Below are positions 1 through 8,009 of a stretch of 64,000 nucleotides of DNA, in pieces. Under the pieces are notes generated by a model. It had not been told where the DNA came from. It made no database searches and worked only from the letters and a program-made list of their open reading frames with translations. Every line of letters begins with the position of its first letter. Within the stretch, counting starts at the first letter, position 1. Source of the stretch: Oxalobacteraceae bacterium UBA4003 (GTDB lineage: Bacteria > Pseudomonadota > Gammaproteobacteria > Burkholderiales > Burkholderiaceae_D); NCBI GenBank assembly GCA_002384815.1, contig DGBN01000046.1:31040-95039 (forward strand), read 5' to 3'. Position numbers and translations under genes: made by a program.

Positions 1-103
1 GAACACCCGCCGGTTTTCCGCTCGGCATACCGGGAATCGCCGACGAAATCGACGGCGCGGTGCAACAGGCGCCGCAATCGGGGCGGCAATTCAAGTTAGT
101 CAT
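1..103 (-). CDS. YkgJ-family cysteine-cluster protein, N-terminus only
   Basis: Partial gene running off the left edge; only about 34 codons are visible. The start codon is the ATG at 103-101. The visible protein begins MTNLNCRPDCGACC and continues through APSISSAIPGMPSGKPAG, which matches the start of the YkgJ / UPF0153 zinc- or iron-chelating family (C-x3-C-x2-CC, then an IPGMP-x-GKPAG segment). The family usually has about 80-120 residues with eight conserved cysteines; the biochemical role is not established. There is no strong Shine-Dalgarno sequence. An upstream minus-strand reading frame ends in TAA overlapping this ATG, but that frame does not look coding. The family call rests on the clear motif; function is unknown. 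Confidence 0.8.
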   Translation of the reverse strand, partial: MTNLNCRPDCGACCTAPSISSAIPGMPSGKPAGV

Positions 104-394
104 TCGGCAATTCGTTCAGAAAATCAATCAAGTCGGTGACGCAAGCATGGTGAAGACGCGATTTTACAGTGGTCACGTGGCATGAGGCTTGACGCTGCGC
201 GGACGGGCGCTTACAGTACGGGAACCTTGGCAAGTTGATTTCCTTGCCGGCCGCAACACACCGCCTTGTCGTAACAGCACCCTCCCCTGGAACGCTTAGC
301 CGACCCGATACCTTGAGACCGGCTGTTGCGTCGCGCAAGCGCAATCATTTGATAAAATGCCCGTTTTCTTATTTAGTTACCTAGAGTCGACAAA

Positions 395-1051
395 ATGAAC
401 ATTGAAAAAGCCCGTTTCCTGATGATAGAACAGCAAATTCGCCCTTGGGATGTGCTCGATCAGGACGTCCTTGAATTGCTGGTAGTCGTCAAGCGCGAGG
501 CATTCGTGCCACTGGCGTATCGTGCGCTGGCATTTGCCGATAGCGAAATCCCGCTGCCGCACGGCGAACAGATGATGACACCCAAGCTGGAAGCACGCAT
601 CCTGCAGGAACTGGCCGTTCAGAAACATGAAAACGTGCTGGAAATCGGCGCCGGCTCCGGCTATCTTGCTGCGCTGCTGGCCTACAAGGCGCGTCACGTC
701 ACCACACTGGAAATCGAGCCGGAACTGCAAGCGCTGGCGCAACAGAACCTGGCTGATTACGGCATCAGCAATGTCGATGTAATCGAAGCTGACGGCGCAC
801 AAGGTTATACAGCCGCCAACACGACTTACGATGTGATCGTGGTCTCGGGTTCGATGCCAACGGTGCCGGAAACCTTGCTGGCACAGATCAAGGTCGGCGG
901 CCGCATGTTCGTGGTGGTTGGCGATGCGCCGGTCATGACTGCGCAAATCATCACACGCGTATCGGACATCAGCTACAGCACCGTCAACCTGTTTGAAACC
1001 GTGCTCAAGCCGCTGCGCAATGTCGTCATTCCATCGCACTTCAAGTTCTAG
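395..1051 (+). CDS. pcm: Protein-L-isoaspartate O-methyltransferase family protein
   Basis: 218 residues. The family methylates isoaspartyl residues in damaged cytoplasmic proteins using S-adenosylmethionine. The SAM-binding motif I is seen as LEIGAGSGYLAALL at residues 82-95, with acidic motif II TLEIEPEL shortly after, and the short N-terminal helix MNIEKARFLMIEQQIRPWDV is typical of the Burkholderiales version. The canonical substrate loop (ISQPYIVA in E. coli Pcm) is replaced here by MMTPKLEARIL, as is common in this lineage, so true isoaspartate repair is likely but not proven. A rhodanese gene starts 8 bases downstream and a TolC-like gene follows, suggesting one transcript. Confidence 0.85.
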   Translation: MNIEKARFLMIEQQIRPWDVLDQDVLELLVVVKREAFVPLAYRALAFADSEIPLPHGEQMMTPKLEARILQELAVQKHENVLEIGAGSGYLAALLAYKARHVTTLEIEPELQALAQQNLADYGISNVDVIEADGAQGYTAANTTYDVIVVSGSMPTVPETLLAQIKVGGRMFVVVGDAPVMTAQIITRVSDISYSTVNLFETVLKPLRNVVIPSHFKF

Positions 1052-1059
1052 GAAGCACG

Positions 1060-1383
1060 ATGCAGCACATCACCGCACCGGAACTGGCAGCCTTGCTTGC
1101 TGATAGTTCCGGCAACGCACACATCCTGCTGGATGTGCGCGAACCGTGGGAATATCAGACCTGCCAGATCAACGGTTCGGTGTCGATGCCCATGAATACA
1201 ATTCCTGCACAACTGGAACAGCTGGACAGGAATGCGGCCATCATTTGCATCTGCCATCATGGTGCGCGCAGCATGCGTGTTGCCAGCTTTTTGGAGAGTA
1301 ATGGTTTTGGCAGAGTGACGAATCTGACCGGCGGCATCCACGCCTGGGCACAGCAAGTCGATCCCGCAATGCCAACCTATTAA
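1060..1383 (+). CDS. Rhodanese-like domain protein
   Basis: 107 residues, a single rhodanese domain of the short GlpE/PspE size class. Such proteins transfer sulfur from thiosulfate or persulfides through an active-site cysteine. The active-site loop is CHHGARS with Cys65, and the CH2A-like motif LLDVREPWEY lies at residues 23-32; both are intact, so the enzyme is probably active. It starts 8 bases after the methyltransferase and is followed 48 bases later by the TolC-like gene. The physiological acceptor cannot be told from sequence. Confidence 0.88.
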   Translation: MQHITAPELAALLADSSGNAHILLDVREPWEYQTCQINGSVSMPMNTIPAQLEQLDRNAAIICICHHGARSMRVASFLESNGFGRVTNLTGGIHAWAQQVDPAMPTY

Positions 1384-1431
1384 AGATATCGCCCTTTTAT
1401 CCAGACGATCGACCACATCACCGGAAATGCA

Positions 1432-2736
1432 ATGCGCAATGCCACGTTCGCCACGCTGATCGCCGGTGCAGTTCTCTCTCTGCAAGTCCATGCAGCCGAT
1501 CTGTTGCAGGTTTATCAGGATGCGCTGGTCAGCGACTCCGTCTATGCCAGTGCGCGTGCCAATCTGAGCGCCGGCCGGGAAGTCTCGGTGCAAGGGCGTG
1601 CCAGCCTGCTGCCTTTGATAGGTTTGAGCGGATCATATCAACGTGTCAGCCGTGATGACACCGCCAACACCAGATCACACGGCTATACGCTGTCGTTGTC
1701 ACAACCTTTGCTGGACGTCGCCGCCTGGCAAACGTATGAACAAAGCAAATTATCGGTCGCTGCAAGCGAAGCCGCATTCGCCATCGTGCAACAGGATTTG
1801 ATCCTGCGCGTGGCGCAGGCGTATTTCGATGTGCTGACGGCACAAGATGCGCTGGCATCCCTGCAGGCACAGAAAACCGCTATCAGCGAACAGCTGGCTT
1901 CGGCCAAACGCAATTTTGAAGTCGGTACCGCAACCATCACCGACACGCATGAAGCGCAGGCTCGCTATGATCTCGCCATTGCGCAGGAATTTGCAGCGCA
2001 AAGTGATCTGGATATCAAGCATGCGGCCTTGCAGCAGATCATCGGCAAGCCAGCCACAGAACTGGCGTCCTTGCGCACTGATGCGGCGCTGCAAACACCG
2101 CAACCGGCGCAGATGGAACCATGGGTAAGTAACGCAGAGCAGCAGAATTTTGATGTCGCCAGCAAACAGCTGGCACTGGAAATCGCCAGACGCGACATCA
2201 CGCGCAATCGCGCCGGACATTATCCTACCGTCGATCTGGTCGCCAGCCGCAGCGACTCGAATCAGCGCAACACCAGCGTACCGGGTTTGAGCAACGACAC
2301 CGGCCCAACCAATTCAGTTGGCGTGCAATGGTCGATTCCCTTGTTCAGCGGTTTTGCCGTGACCAGCAAAGTACGGCAAGCTATCGCACTGGAAGACAAG
2401 GCTCGCTCCGATCTGGAAACAGCGCGTCGTGCGGCAGCACAAAATGCAAGGCAAGCCTATCTCGGCGTCAACAGCGGCTTGGCGCAAGTCAAGGCACTGG
2501 AAGCGGCTGAAGTATCCAGTCTGTCAGCGCTGGAAGCAAATCGCCTGGGATACGAAGTCGGCGTACGCATCAACATCGATGTGCTCAATGCGCAGCAGCA
2601 GTTATATGTAACGCAACGCGATCTGGCGAAAGCGCGTTACGACACGCTGATGAACAGCCTGCGTCTGAAATCGGCGGCCGGCACCCTGCAGGAGCAGGAT
2701 CTGGTGCAAATCAATACCTTGCTGGCGCCGCGCTAG
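1432..2736 (+). CDS. tolC: TolC-family outer-membrane channel protein
   Basis: 434 residues with a Sec signal peptide (cleavage near VHAADLLQVYQDAL). Two outer-membrane efflux repeats are recognisable, with family landmarks ADLLQVYQDALVSD at the N-terminus and ARYDTLMNSLRLKSAAGTL near the C-terminus. It should form a trimeric channel that partners inner-membrane efflux or type I secretion systems. The gene ends convergently with the tetR-type gene, the two stop codons overlapping at 2733-2736. A second, lipoprotein-type outer-membrane factor is encoded at 8006 with the RND pump, so this one probably serves other exporters too. The symbol is given by family resemblance. Confidence 0.88.
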   Translation: MRNATFATLIAGAVLSLQVHAADLLQVYQDALVSDSVYASARANLSAGREVSVQGRASLLPLIGLSGSYQRVSRDDTANTRSHGYTLSLSQPLLDVAAWQTYEQSKLSVAASEAAFAIVQQDLILRVAQAYFDVLTAQDALASLQAQKTAISEQLASAKRNFEVGTATITDTHEAQARYDLAIAQEFAAQSDLDIKHAALQQIIGKPATELASLRTDAALQTPQPAQMEPWVSNAEQQNFDVASKQLALEIARRDITRNRAGHYPTVDLVASRSDSNQRNTSVPGLSNDTGPTNSVGVQWSIPLFSGFAVTSKVRQAIALEDKARSDLETARRAAAQNARQAYLGVNSGLAQVKALEAAEVSSLSALEANRLGYEVGVRINIDVLNAQQQLYVTQRDLAKARYDTLMNSLRLKSAAGTLQEQDLVQINTLLAPR

Positions 2737-3371
2737 GTTTTCAAACGCAGGGATGTGGAGCAACTAAGACTTTCCAGGCAAGCGTCAATCGTGGCTGGCG
2801 CAACTTCCGCCAAGGCAAAACTGCCGGGTGAAAACAGCCAGTTCATTAAAAGACCAATCACATGGCTGTGCAGGCTGATCGCTGCCAGTCGTGTATCCAG
2901 ATTTTTCGGCAACTGATCGAGCGCGATCGCCTCCTTCAGGAGGCGCTCCATATTGGCCAAACCCTTTTCATAACAATGCTGCTGGCGCACCCAGATCGGA
3001 TCGTCCTTATCGACAAGTTCCGATCTCAGGAAAATAATGTCCAGCACTTTGCGTGAACGCGCATCGCTGACGACGTTTTTCATGAACGCCACCCAGGTAT
3101 TGCGCAAATGTCCCAACGGATCGTGTGCATATCGCTCAAGCGGTGTGGCCGCCAACGACTCCAGTGGCAAACGCACGCGTTCGCACATCGCATCAAACAA
3201 ATCGCCCTTGTTCTTGAAGTGCCAGTAAATTGCCCCGCGCGTCACATCCGCCGCCAGTGCGACATCGCTCAATGTGGATTGAGCCAGACCGCGCGCGTGA
3301 AACACATCCTCCGCCGCATCAATGATGCGGTTGCGGGTTTCCAGTGCTTCTTCTTTCGTACTTCGCGCCAT
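2733..3371 (-). CDS. acrR: TetR/AcrR-family repressor of the adjacent RND efflux operon
   Basis: 212 residues. The N-terminal TetR helix-turn-helix lies at about residues 15-60 (STLSDVALAADVTRGAIYWHF), and the C-terminal region matches the AcrR/TtgR/MtrR ligand-binding class in length and motifs (PLGHLRN, HSHVIGLLMNWLF). It is divergent from the acrA-like gene, and the intergenic region holds a 24-bp operator (3444-3467) with half-sites of the kind bound by E. coli AcrR. It therefore very likely represses its own gene and the efflux operon and is released by hydrophobic drugs. The ligand is not determinable. The stop overlaps the end of the TolC-like gene. Confidence 0.88.
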   Translation of the reverse strand: MARSTKEEALETRNRIIDAAEDVFHARGLAQSTLSDVALAADVTRGAIYWHFKNKGDLFDAMCERVRLPLESLAATPLERYAHDPLGHLRNTWVAFMKNVVSDARSRKVLDIIFLRSELVDKDDPIWVRQQHCYEKGLANMERLLKEAIALDQLPKNLDTRLAAISLHSHVIGLLMNWLFSPGSFALAEVAPATIDACLESLSCSTSLRLKT

Positions 3372-3443
3372 AAAATTCCTGAGTCTCTGATATTTTCTTT
3401 TTTATATATAGTTGGATACTGCAAAATAATTGCTTTTCCCACA

Positions 3444-3467
3444 TACATACATACAAGCATGTATGTA
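3444..3467. promoter_or_regulatory. AcrR-type operator palindrome
   Basis: Perfect 9-bp inverted repeat TACATACAT / ATGTATGTA separated by six bases. Half-sites and spacing are the same as I recall for the E. coli acrR-acrAB operator. A TATAAT hexamer at 3466-3471 overlaps its right end, so a bound repressor would block transcription toward acrA; the palindrome is also just upstream of acrR on the other strand. The transcription start is inferred, not seen. Confidence 0.85.
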
Positions 3468-3602
3468 TAATAACTCACTTACTGCAAAGCAGCAAAAACC
3501 GTTTCAGTGGATCAGCACTGAAAACTGATGTTTTTTTGTATTTGCGCCGTATCGATTTTCGCTCTGCCGATGCCTGGCAGCACACACCACCAACCGTGCG
3601 AG

Positions 3603-4847
3603 ATGTTTATGAGTTCACTTCCCCGTCTGACTAGTCTTGGCGCCGCCATCTTTGTTTTGTTTGCAGTCACCGCTTGCGGCAAATCCGATGTCCCAGCAGC
3701 CGCACCGCCGCCAACCGAAGTATCCGTGGTCACGATCAAGTCGTCAGCATTGGGAGTCACAAACGAATTACCGGGTCGCCTGGAATCGACCCGCATTGCT
3801 GAAATTCGCGCCCGCGTTCCCGGCGTCGTGTTGAAACGCACCTTCCGCGAGGGCAGCGACGTCAAGGCTGGCGCCACGCTGTTCCTGATCGATCCGGCCC
3901 AATTCAAAGCCGCTTATAACAGCGCTGATGCGGCTGTCGCCAAGGCGGAAGCAACGCTGCTGCAAGCCGAATTGAAGGCCAAACGCTACAAACCTCTGGT
4001 CGAAACCAATGCCATCAGCAAACAGGAATTTGACGACGTCACCGCAACGCAGAAAACCGCAGCAGCAGATCTGGCCGCTGCCAAGGCTGCACGTGCTACC
4101 GCCAAACTGTCGCTCGACTACGCCACCGTGACCTCGCCAATCTCTGGTCGCGTCGGCCGCGCACTCGTTACTGAAGGCGCATTGGTCGGTCAAAACGAAG
4201 CGACACCGCTGGCAACCGTGCAACAGATCGATCCTATCTACGTCAACATGACGCAGTCCAGCACTGAAATCCTGCAACTGCAACGTGCAATGGCCGATGG
4301 AAAACTGAAAAGTGCAGGCAAGGGAGAAGTCAAGGTAACCTTGATCACCGAAGATGGTCAGGAATATGCACAAGCAGGAAAACTGCTCTTTTCCGATCTG
4401 ACAGTCGACGAAAGTTCGGGCGCAGTCACCTTGCGTGCAGAGTTCCCAAATCCTGATCGCCAATTATTGCCTGGCATGTATGTACGTGCCCGCGTTGAAC
4501 AAGCCATTAATGAAAACGCGATCACCGTACCGCAACAAGCCATCACGCGCACACCGGATGGTGCGGCTGTCATGGTGGTCAGTGCCGAAAATAAAGTTGT
4601 GTCACGTTCGGTGAAAACCGGCGCTGCCAGCGGTGACTCATGGGTCATCAATGACGGTCTGAAAGAAGGTGACCAGGTCATTGTTGAAGGCCTGCAAAAA
4701 GTCCAGCCAGGTGCAACGGTCAAGGCAGTGCAATGGAAAAAAGCTGCGCCTGCCGACACTGCTCCCGCAACAGATCCAGCGAAGCCGGCTCCGGAACCAA
4801 CGGCCACCCCTGCAGCCAAGACCGCAGAACAACCGAAGTCGAAGTAA
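3603..4847 (+). CDS. acrA: RND efflux periplasmic adaptor lipoprotein (AcrA-like)
   Basis: About 414 residues from the ATG at 3603. The open frame extends upstream to 3528, but the signal sequence begins only at MSSLPRLTSLGAAIFVLF with lipobox VTAC, so the 3603 or 3609 ATG is preferred. It has the HlyD/MFP layout: barrel-sandwich hybrid halves (ARVPGVVLKRTFREGSDV and SPISGRVGRALVTEGALV) around an alpha-helical hairpin, then the beta-barrel and membrane-proximal domains, and a low-complexity Pro/Ala/Thr/Lys C-terminus. It links the inner-membrane pump to the outer-membrane channel. It is first gene of a three-gene operon and lies just downstream of the AcrR-type operator. The acrB-like gene starts 12 bases after its stop. 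Confidence 0.93.
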   Translation: MFMSSLPRLTSLGAAIFVLFAVTACGKSDVPAAAPPPTEVSVVTIKSSALGVTNELPGRLESTRIAEIRARVPGVVLKRTFREGSDVKAGATLFLIDPAQFKAAYNSADAAVAKAEATLLQAELKAKRYKPLVETNAISKQEFDDVTATQKTAAADLAAAKAARATAKLSLDYATVTSPISGRVGRALVTEGALVGQNEATPLATVQQIDPIYVNMTQSSTEILQLQRAMADGKLKSAGKGEVKVTLITEDGQEYAQAGKLLFSDLTVDESSGAVTLRAEFPNPDRQLLPGMYVRARVEQAINENAITVPQQAITRTPDGAAVMVVSAENKVVSRSVKTGAASGDSWVINDGLKEGDQVIVEGLQKVQPGATVKAVQWKKAAPADTAPATDPAKPAPEPTATPAAKTAEQPKSK

Positions 4848-4859
4848 GGGAGCATCGTA

Positions 4860-7800
4860 ATGGGTAAATTTTTTATTGACCGCCCGGTTTTTGCCTGGGT
4901 ACTAGCCATCTTCATCATGCTGGCTGGCGCACTCGCAATTACCAGCTTGCCGGTCGCTCAGTATCCGAACATCGCACCGCCGACAATCGTGGTCACCGCG
5001 AATTATCCGGGCGCTACTGCACAAACGCTGGACGATAGCGTTACCAGCTTGATCGAACAGGAAATGAACGGTGCCGATGGTTTGCAATACATCGAATCGC
5101 AAAGTCAGGCCAATGGCCAGGTTCAAATCACGGTTACGTTTTCCCCAGAGACAAATCCGGATCTGGCTGCAGTGGATGTTTCCAACCGCTTGAAACGCGT
5201 GGAATCACGGCTGCCTGCGGCAGTCACACAGCAAGGCGTGCAAGTAACCAAATCACGCAGCAACTTTCTGATGTTCATCGGCCTGTCCTCGTCCGATGGC
5301 AGGCTCGACCCTGTCGCACTGGGTGATTATTTATCACGCAACGTGCTCAATGAAATCAAGCGAGTACCAGGCGTCGGTCAGGCACAGTTGTTCGGTACCG
5401 AACGCGCGATGCGTATCTGGGTTGATCCGAATAAACTGGTCGGTTTGAATCTGACACCGGCCGACATCACCGCAGCCATCCGCGCGCAAAATGCACTGGT
5501 TGCCGGCGGTACGCTCGGCGATCTGCCTAGCCCAAGCTCGCAACAAATTACAGCAACCATCGTGGTCAACGGGCAAATGAGCAGCCCGGATGAATTCGGC
5601 AAAATCATTTTGCGTGCAAACAAGGATGGTTCGTCGGTACGCCTGCGCGATGTCGCCCGCATCGAAGTCGGTGGTCAATCGTATGCAACCGCCGGTCGTC
5701 TCGATGGCAAGCCAACATCCTTCGTGGGCGTGCAATTGTCACCCACTGCGAACGCGCTGGGTACGGCAACGGCCGTGCACAATAAAATGGAAGAGCTGTC
5801 CAGGTACTTCCCGACTGGTGTGACATACACAGTACCTTATGACACATCCAAGTTCGTTCAGATATCGATCGAGGAAGTCGTCAAGACGCTGATCGAAGCG
5901 ATTATCCTGGTGTTCCTGGTGATGTATCTGTTCTTGCAGAATCTTCGCTATACCCTGATCCCGACCATTGTCGTACCGGTTGCGTTGATGGGTACGTTTG
6001 CAACCTTGCTGGTGTTCGGTTTCTCGATCAATGTGTTGACGATGTTCGGTATGGTGCTAGCGATCGGTATTCTGGTCGATGATGCGATTGTGGTGGTGGA
6101 AAACGTCGAACGCATCATGAGCGAAGAAGGTTTGTCGCCGCGCGATGCAACACGCAAGGCGATGGGCCAGATTACCGGCGCGCTGATCGGTATCACGCTG
6201 GTGCTGATTGCGGTGTTCATCCCGATGGCATTCTTCGGTGGTGCGGTTGGCGCGATTTATCGCCAGTTCTCGATCTCAATGGTGGCATCGATGGTGTTCT
6301 CGGTGTTGATGGCTTTCACGCTGACACCCGCACTCTGCGCTACCATCTTGAAACCGGTTCAAGCCGGCCATCATCATGAAAAACGCGGTTTCTTCGGCTG
6401 GTTCAACCGTGTCTTCAACAAGACTTCTGTGCGCTACCAGGGCTTTATCGGCAAGATGCTGAGCAAAACCACGCGTTACATGATTGTGTATGGTCTGATC
6501 GTCGCTTGCGTCGGCTTGCTGTATGCGCGCTTGCCGGCATCCTTCCTGCCAAGTGAAGATCAGGGTTACATCATCACCAACGTCCAGTTGCCGTCAGGTG
6601 CCAGCACCGGCCGCACGCTGGAAGTGCTGAAAGAAATCGAAGAGTATTACATGAAGCAACCTGCGGTCGAGCACGTGATCTCTATCTCCGGCTTCAGCTT
6701 CTCCGGGAATGGGCAAAATGCCGGTCTGGTCTTTACACCGTTCAAGGACTGGAGCGAACGCGGCAAGGAAGATAGCGCCGATGCGATTGCCGGTCGCGCC
6801 TTCGGTGCATTCTCGCAAATCAAGGATGCCATCGTATTCCCGTTGAATCCGCCGCCGATTCGCGAACTGGGTAATGCCATCGGCTTTACCTTCCGTCTGC
6901 AGGATAGGGCCGGTCTCGGCCATGATGCACTGATCGCGGCACGTAATCAGATGCTCGGCATGGCAGCGCAAAGCGAAATCCTCGCAGGCGTCCGTCCTGA
7001 AGGCCTGGAAGATGCACCGCAACTGCAACTCGACATCAACCGCGACAAGGCAAATGCACTGGGTGTGACATTTGAAAGCATCAACAGCGTCATGTCGACA
7101 TTGCTGGGTTCGTCTTACGTCAATGACTTCCCGAATCAGGGTCGCCAGCAACGTGTGATCGTGCAAGCTGACGCCCCGCGTCGTTTGCAACCGGAAGATC
7201 TGGACAAGTTGTATGCCCGCAGTGCGACAGGTGCGATGGTACCTTTCTCGTCATTCACGACATCGAAGTGGATCACCGGACCGGTGCAGTTGATTCGTTA
7301 TAACGGCTATCCGGCAATGAAGATTTCCGGCGGCGTCAAACCCGGTTTCAGTACCGGCGATGCGATGAAGGAAATGGAAGCATTGGTGGAAAAACTGCCC
7401 GCCGGCATAGGTTACGAATGGACCGGTCAATCGCTGGAGGAACAAACTTCCGGCAATCAGGCTCCAGCCCTGTACGCACTGTCGCTGATCGCCGTATTCC
7501 TGGTGCTGGCAGCCTTGTATGAAAGCACGTCGATTCCATTGTCGGTGATGCTGGTAGTGCCACTCGGGATTCTCGGCGCCCTGCTCGGCGTCACCTTGCG
7601 CGGCATGCCGAATGACGTGTACTTCAAGGTCGGGATGATCGCGGTGGTTGGTCTCTCTGCCAAAAATGCGATTCTGATTATCGAATTTGCGAAGGATTTG
7701 CAGGCCGAAGGCAAGGGATTGATAGAAGCAACACTGGAAGCAGTGCATCTGCGCTTCCGCCCTATCATCATGACCTCGCTGGCATTCATCCTCGGCGTGC

Positions 7801-8009
7801 TGCCTCTGGTACTCGCTTCCGGTGCCGGTTCGGCCAGTCAACGCGCCATCGGTACCGGCGTGATGGGCGGCATGATCACTGCCACCGTGCTGGCGGTGTT
7901 CTTCGTGCCGGTATTTTTTGTAGTGGTGCGCACCTTATTCAAGGGTAGCGAACGCCAGCGCCGCATGTATGCGGGACACAAGCAACGCAACGAGGATGAA
8001 GAATTATGA
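4860..8009 (+). CDS. acrB: RND multidrug efflux transporter, HAE1 family (AcrB-like)
   Basis: 1049 residues, the same length as E. coli AcrB. Twelve membrane segments with two large periplasmic loops are apparent. It begins MGKFFIDRPVFAWVLAIFIM, typical of HAE1 pumps. The proton-relay pair is present as Asp407-Asp408 in GILVDDAIVVVENVER, and the TM10 lysine lies near residue 935 in VGLSAKNAILIIEFA. It exports hydrophobic drugs and other amphiphiles using the proton-motive force. A good ribosome-binding site (AAGGGAG) precedes the start, and its stop overlaps the start of the lipoprotein outer-membrane factor by four bases (ATGA). It is complete, with no lesions; substrate range cannot be inferred. 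Confidence 0.95.
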   Translation: MGKFFIDRPVFAWVLAIFIMLAGALAITSLPVAQYPNIAPPTIVVTANYPGATAQTLDDSVTSLIEQEMNGADGLQYIESQSQANGQVQITVTFSPETNPDLAAVDVSNRLKRVESRLPAAVTQQGVQVTKSRSNFLMFIGLSSSDGRLDPVALGDYLSRNVLNEIKRVPGVGQAQLFGTERAMRIWVDPNKLVGLNLTPADITAAIRAQNALVAGGTLGDLPSPSSQQITATIVVNGQMSSPDEFGKIILRANKDGSSVRLRDVARIEVGGQSYATAGRLDGKPTSFVGVQLSPTANALGTATAVHNKMEELSRYFPTGVTYTVPYDTSKFVQISIEEVVKTLIEAIILVFLVMYLFLQNLRYTLIPTIVVPVALMGTFATLLVFGFSINVLTMFGMVLAIGILVDDAIVVVENVERIMSEEGLSPRDATRKAMGQITGALIGITLVLIAVFIPMAFFGGAVGAIYRQFSISMVASMVFSVLMAFTLTPALCATILKPVQAGHHHEKRGFFGWFNRVFNKTSVRYQGFIGKMLSKTTRYMIVYGLIVACVGLLYARLPASFLPSEDQGYIITNVQLPSGASTGRTLEVLKEIEEYYMKQPAVEHVISISGFSFSGNGQNAGLVFTPFKDWSERGKEDSADAIAGRAFGAFSQIKDAIVFPLNPPPIRELGNAIGFTFRLQDRAGLGHDALIAARNQMLGMAAQSEILAGVRPEGLEDAPQLQLDINRDKANALGVTFESINSVMSTLLGSSYVNDFPNQGRQQRVIVQADAPRRLQPEDLDKLYARSATGAMVPFSSFTTSKWITGPVQLIRYNGYPAMKISGGVKPGFSTGDAMKEMEALVEKLPAGIGYEWTGQSLEEQTSGNQAPALYALSLIAVFLVLAALYESTSIPLSVMLVVPLGILGALLGVTLRGMPNDVYFKVGMIAVVGLSAKNAILIIEFAKDLQAEGKGLIEATLEAVHLRFRPIIMTSLAFILGVLPLVLASGAGSASQRAIGTGVMGGMITATVLAVFFVPVFFVVVRTLFKGSERQRRMYAGHKQRNEDEEL

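Noticed and set aside
150..330. Minus-strand CCCGTACTGTAAG resembling the core of cobalamin riboswitches
   Set aside because: The companion elements (GGTG-box pairing and the AGCCAGGAGACC-type box) are missing, and the downstream gene has no B12 link.
96..344. 82-codon minus-strand frame whose TAA overlaps the ykgJ start
   Set aside because: Composition is not protein-like (many Arg, Ser, Thr, Cys with no domain), there is no good ribosome-binding site, and it probably reflects leader sequence of the ykgJ gene.
3528..3602. N-terminal extension of the AcrA-like frame
   Set aside because: The lipoprotein signal begins only at the later ATG; the extension is not signal-like and has no ribosome-binding site.
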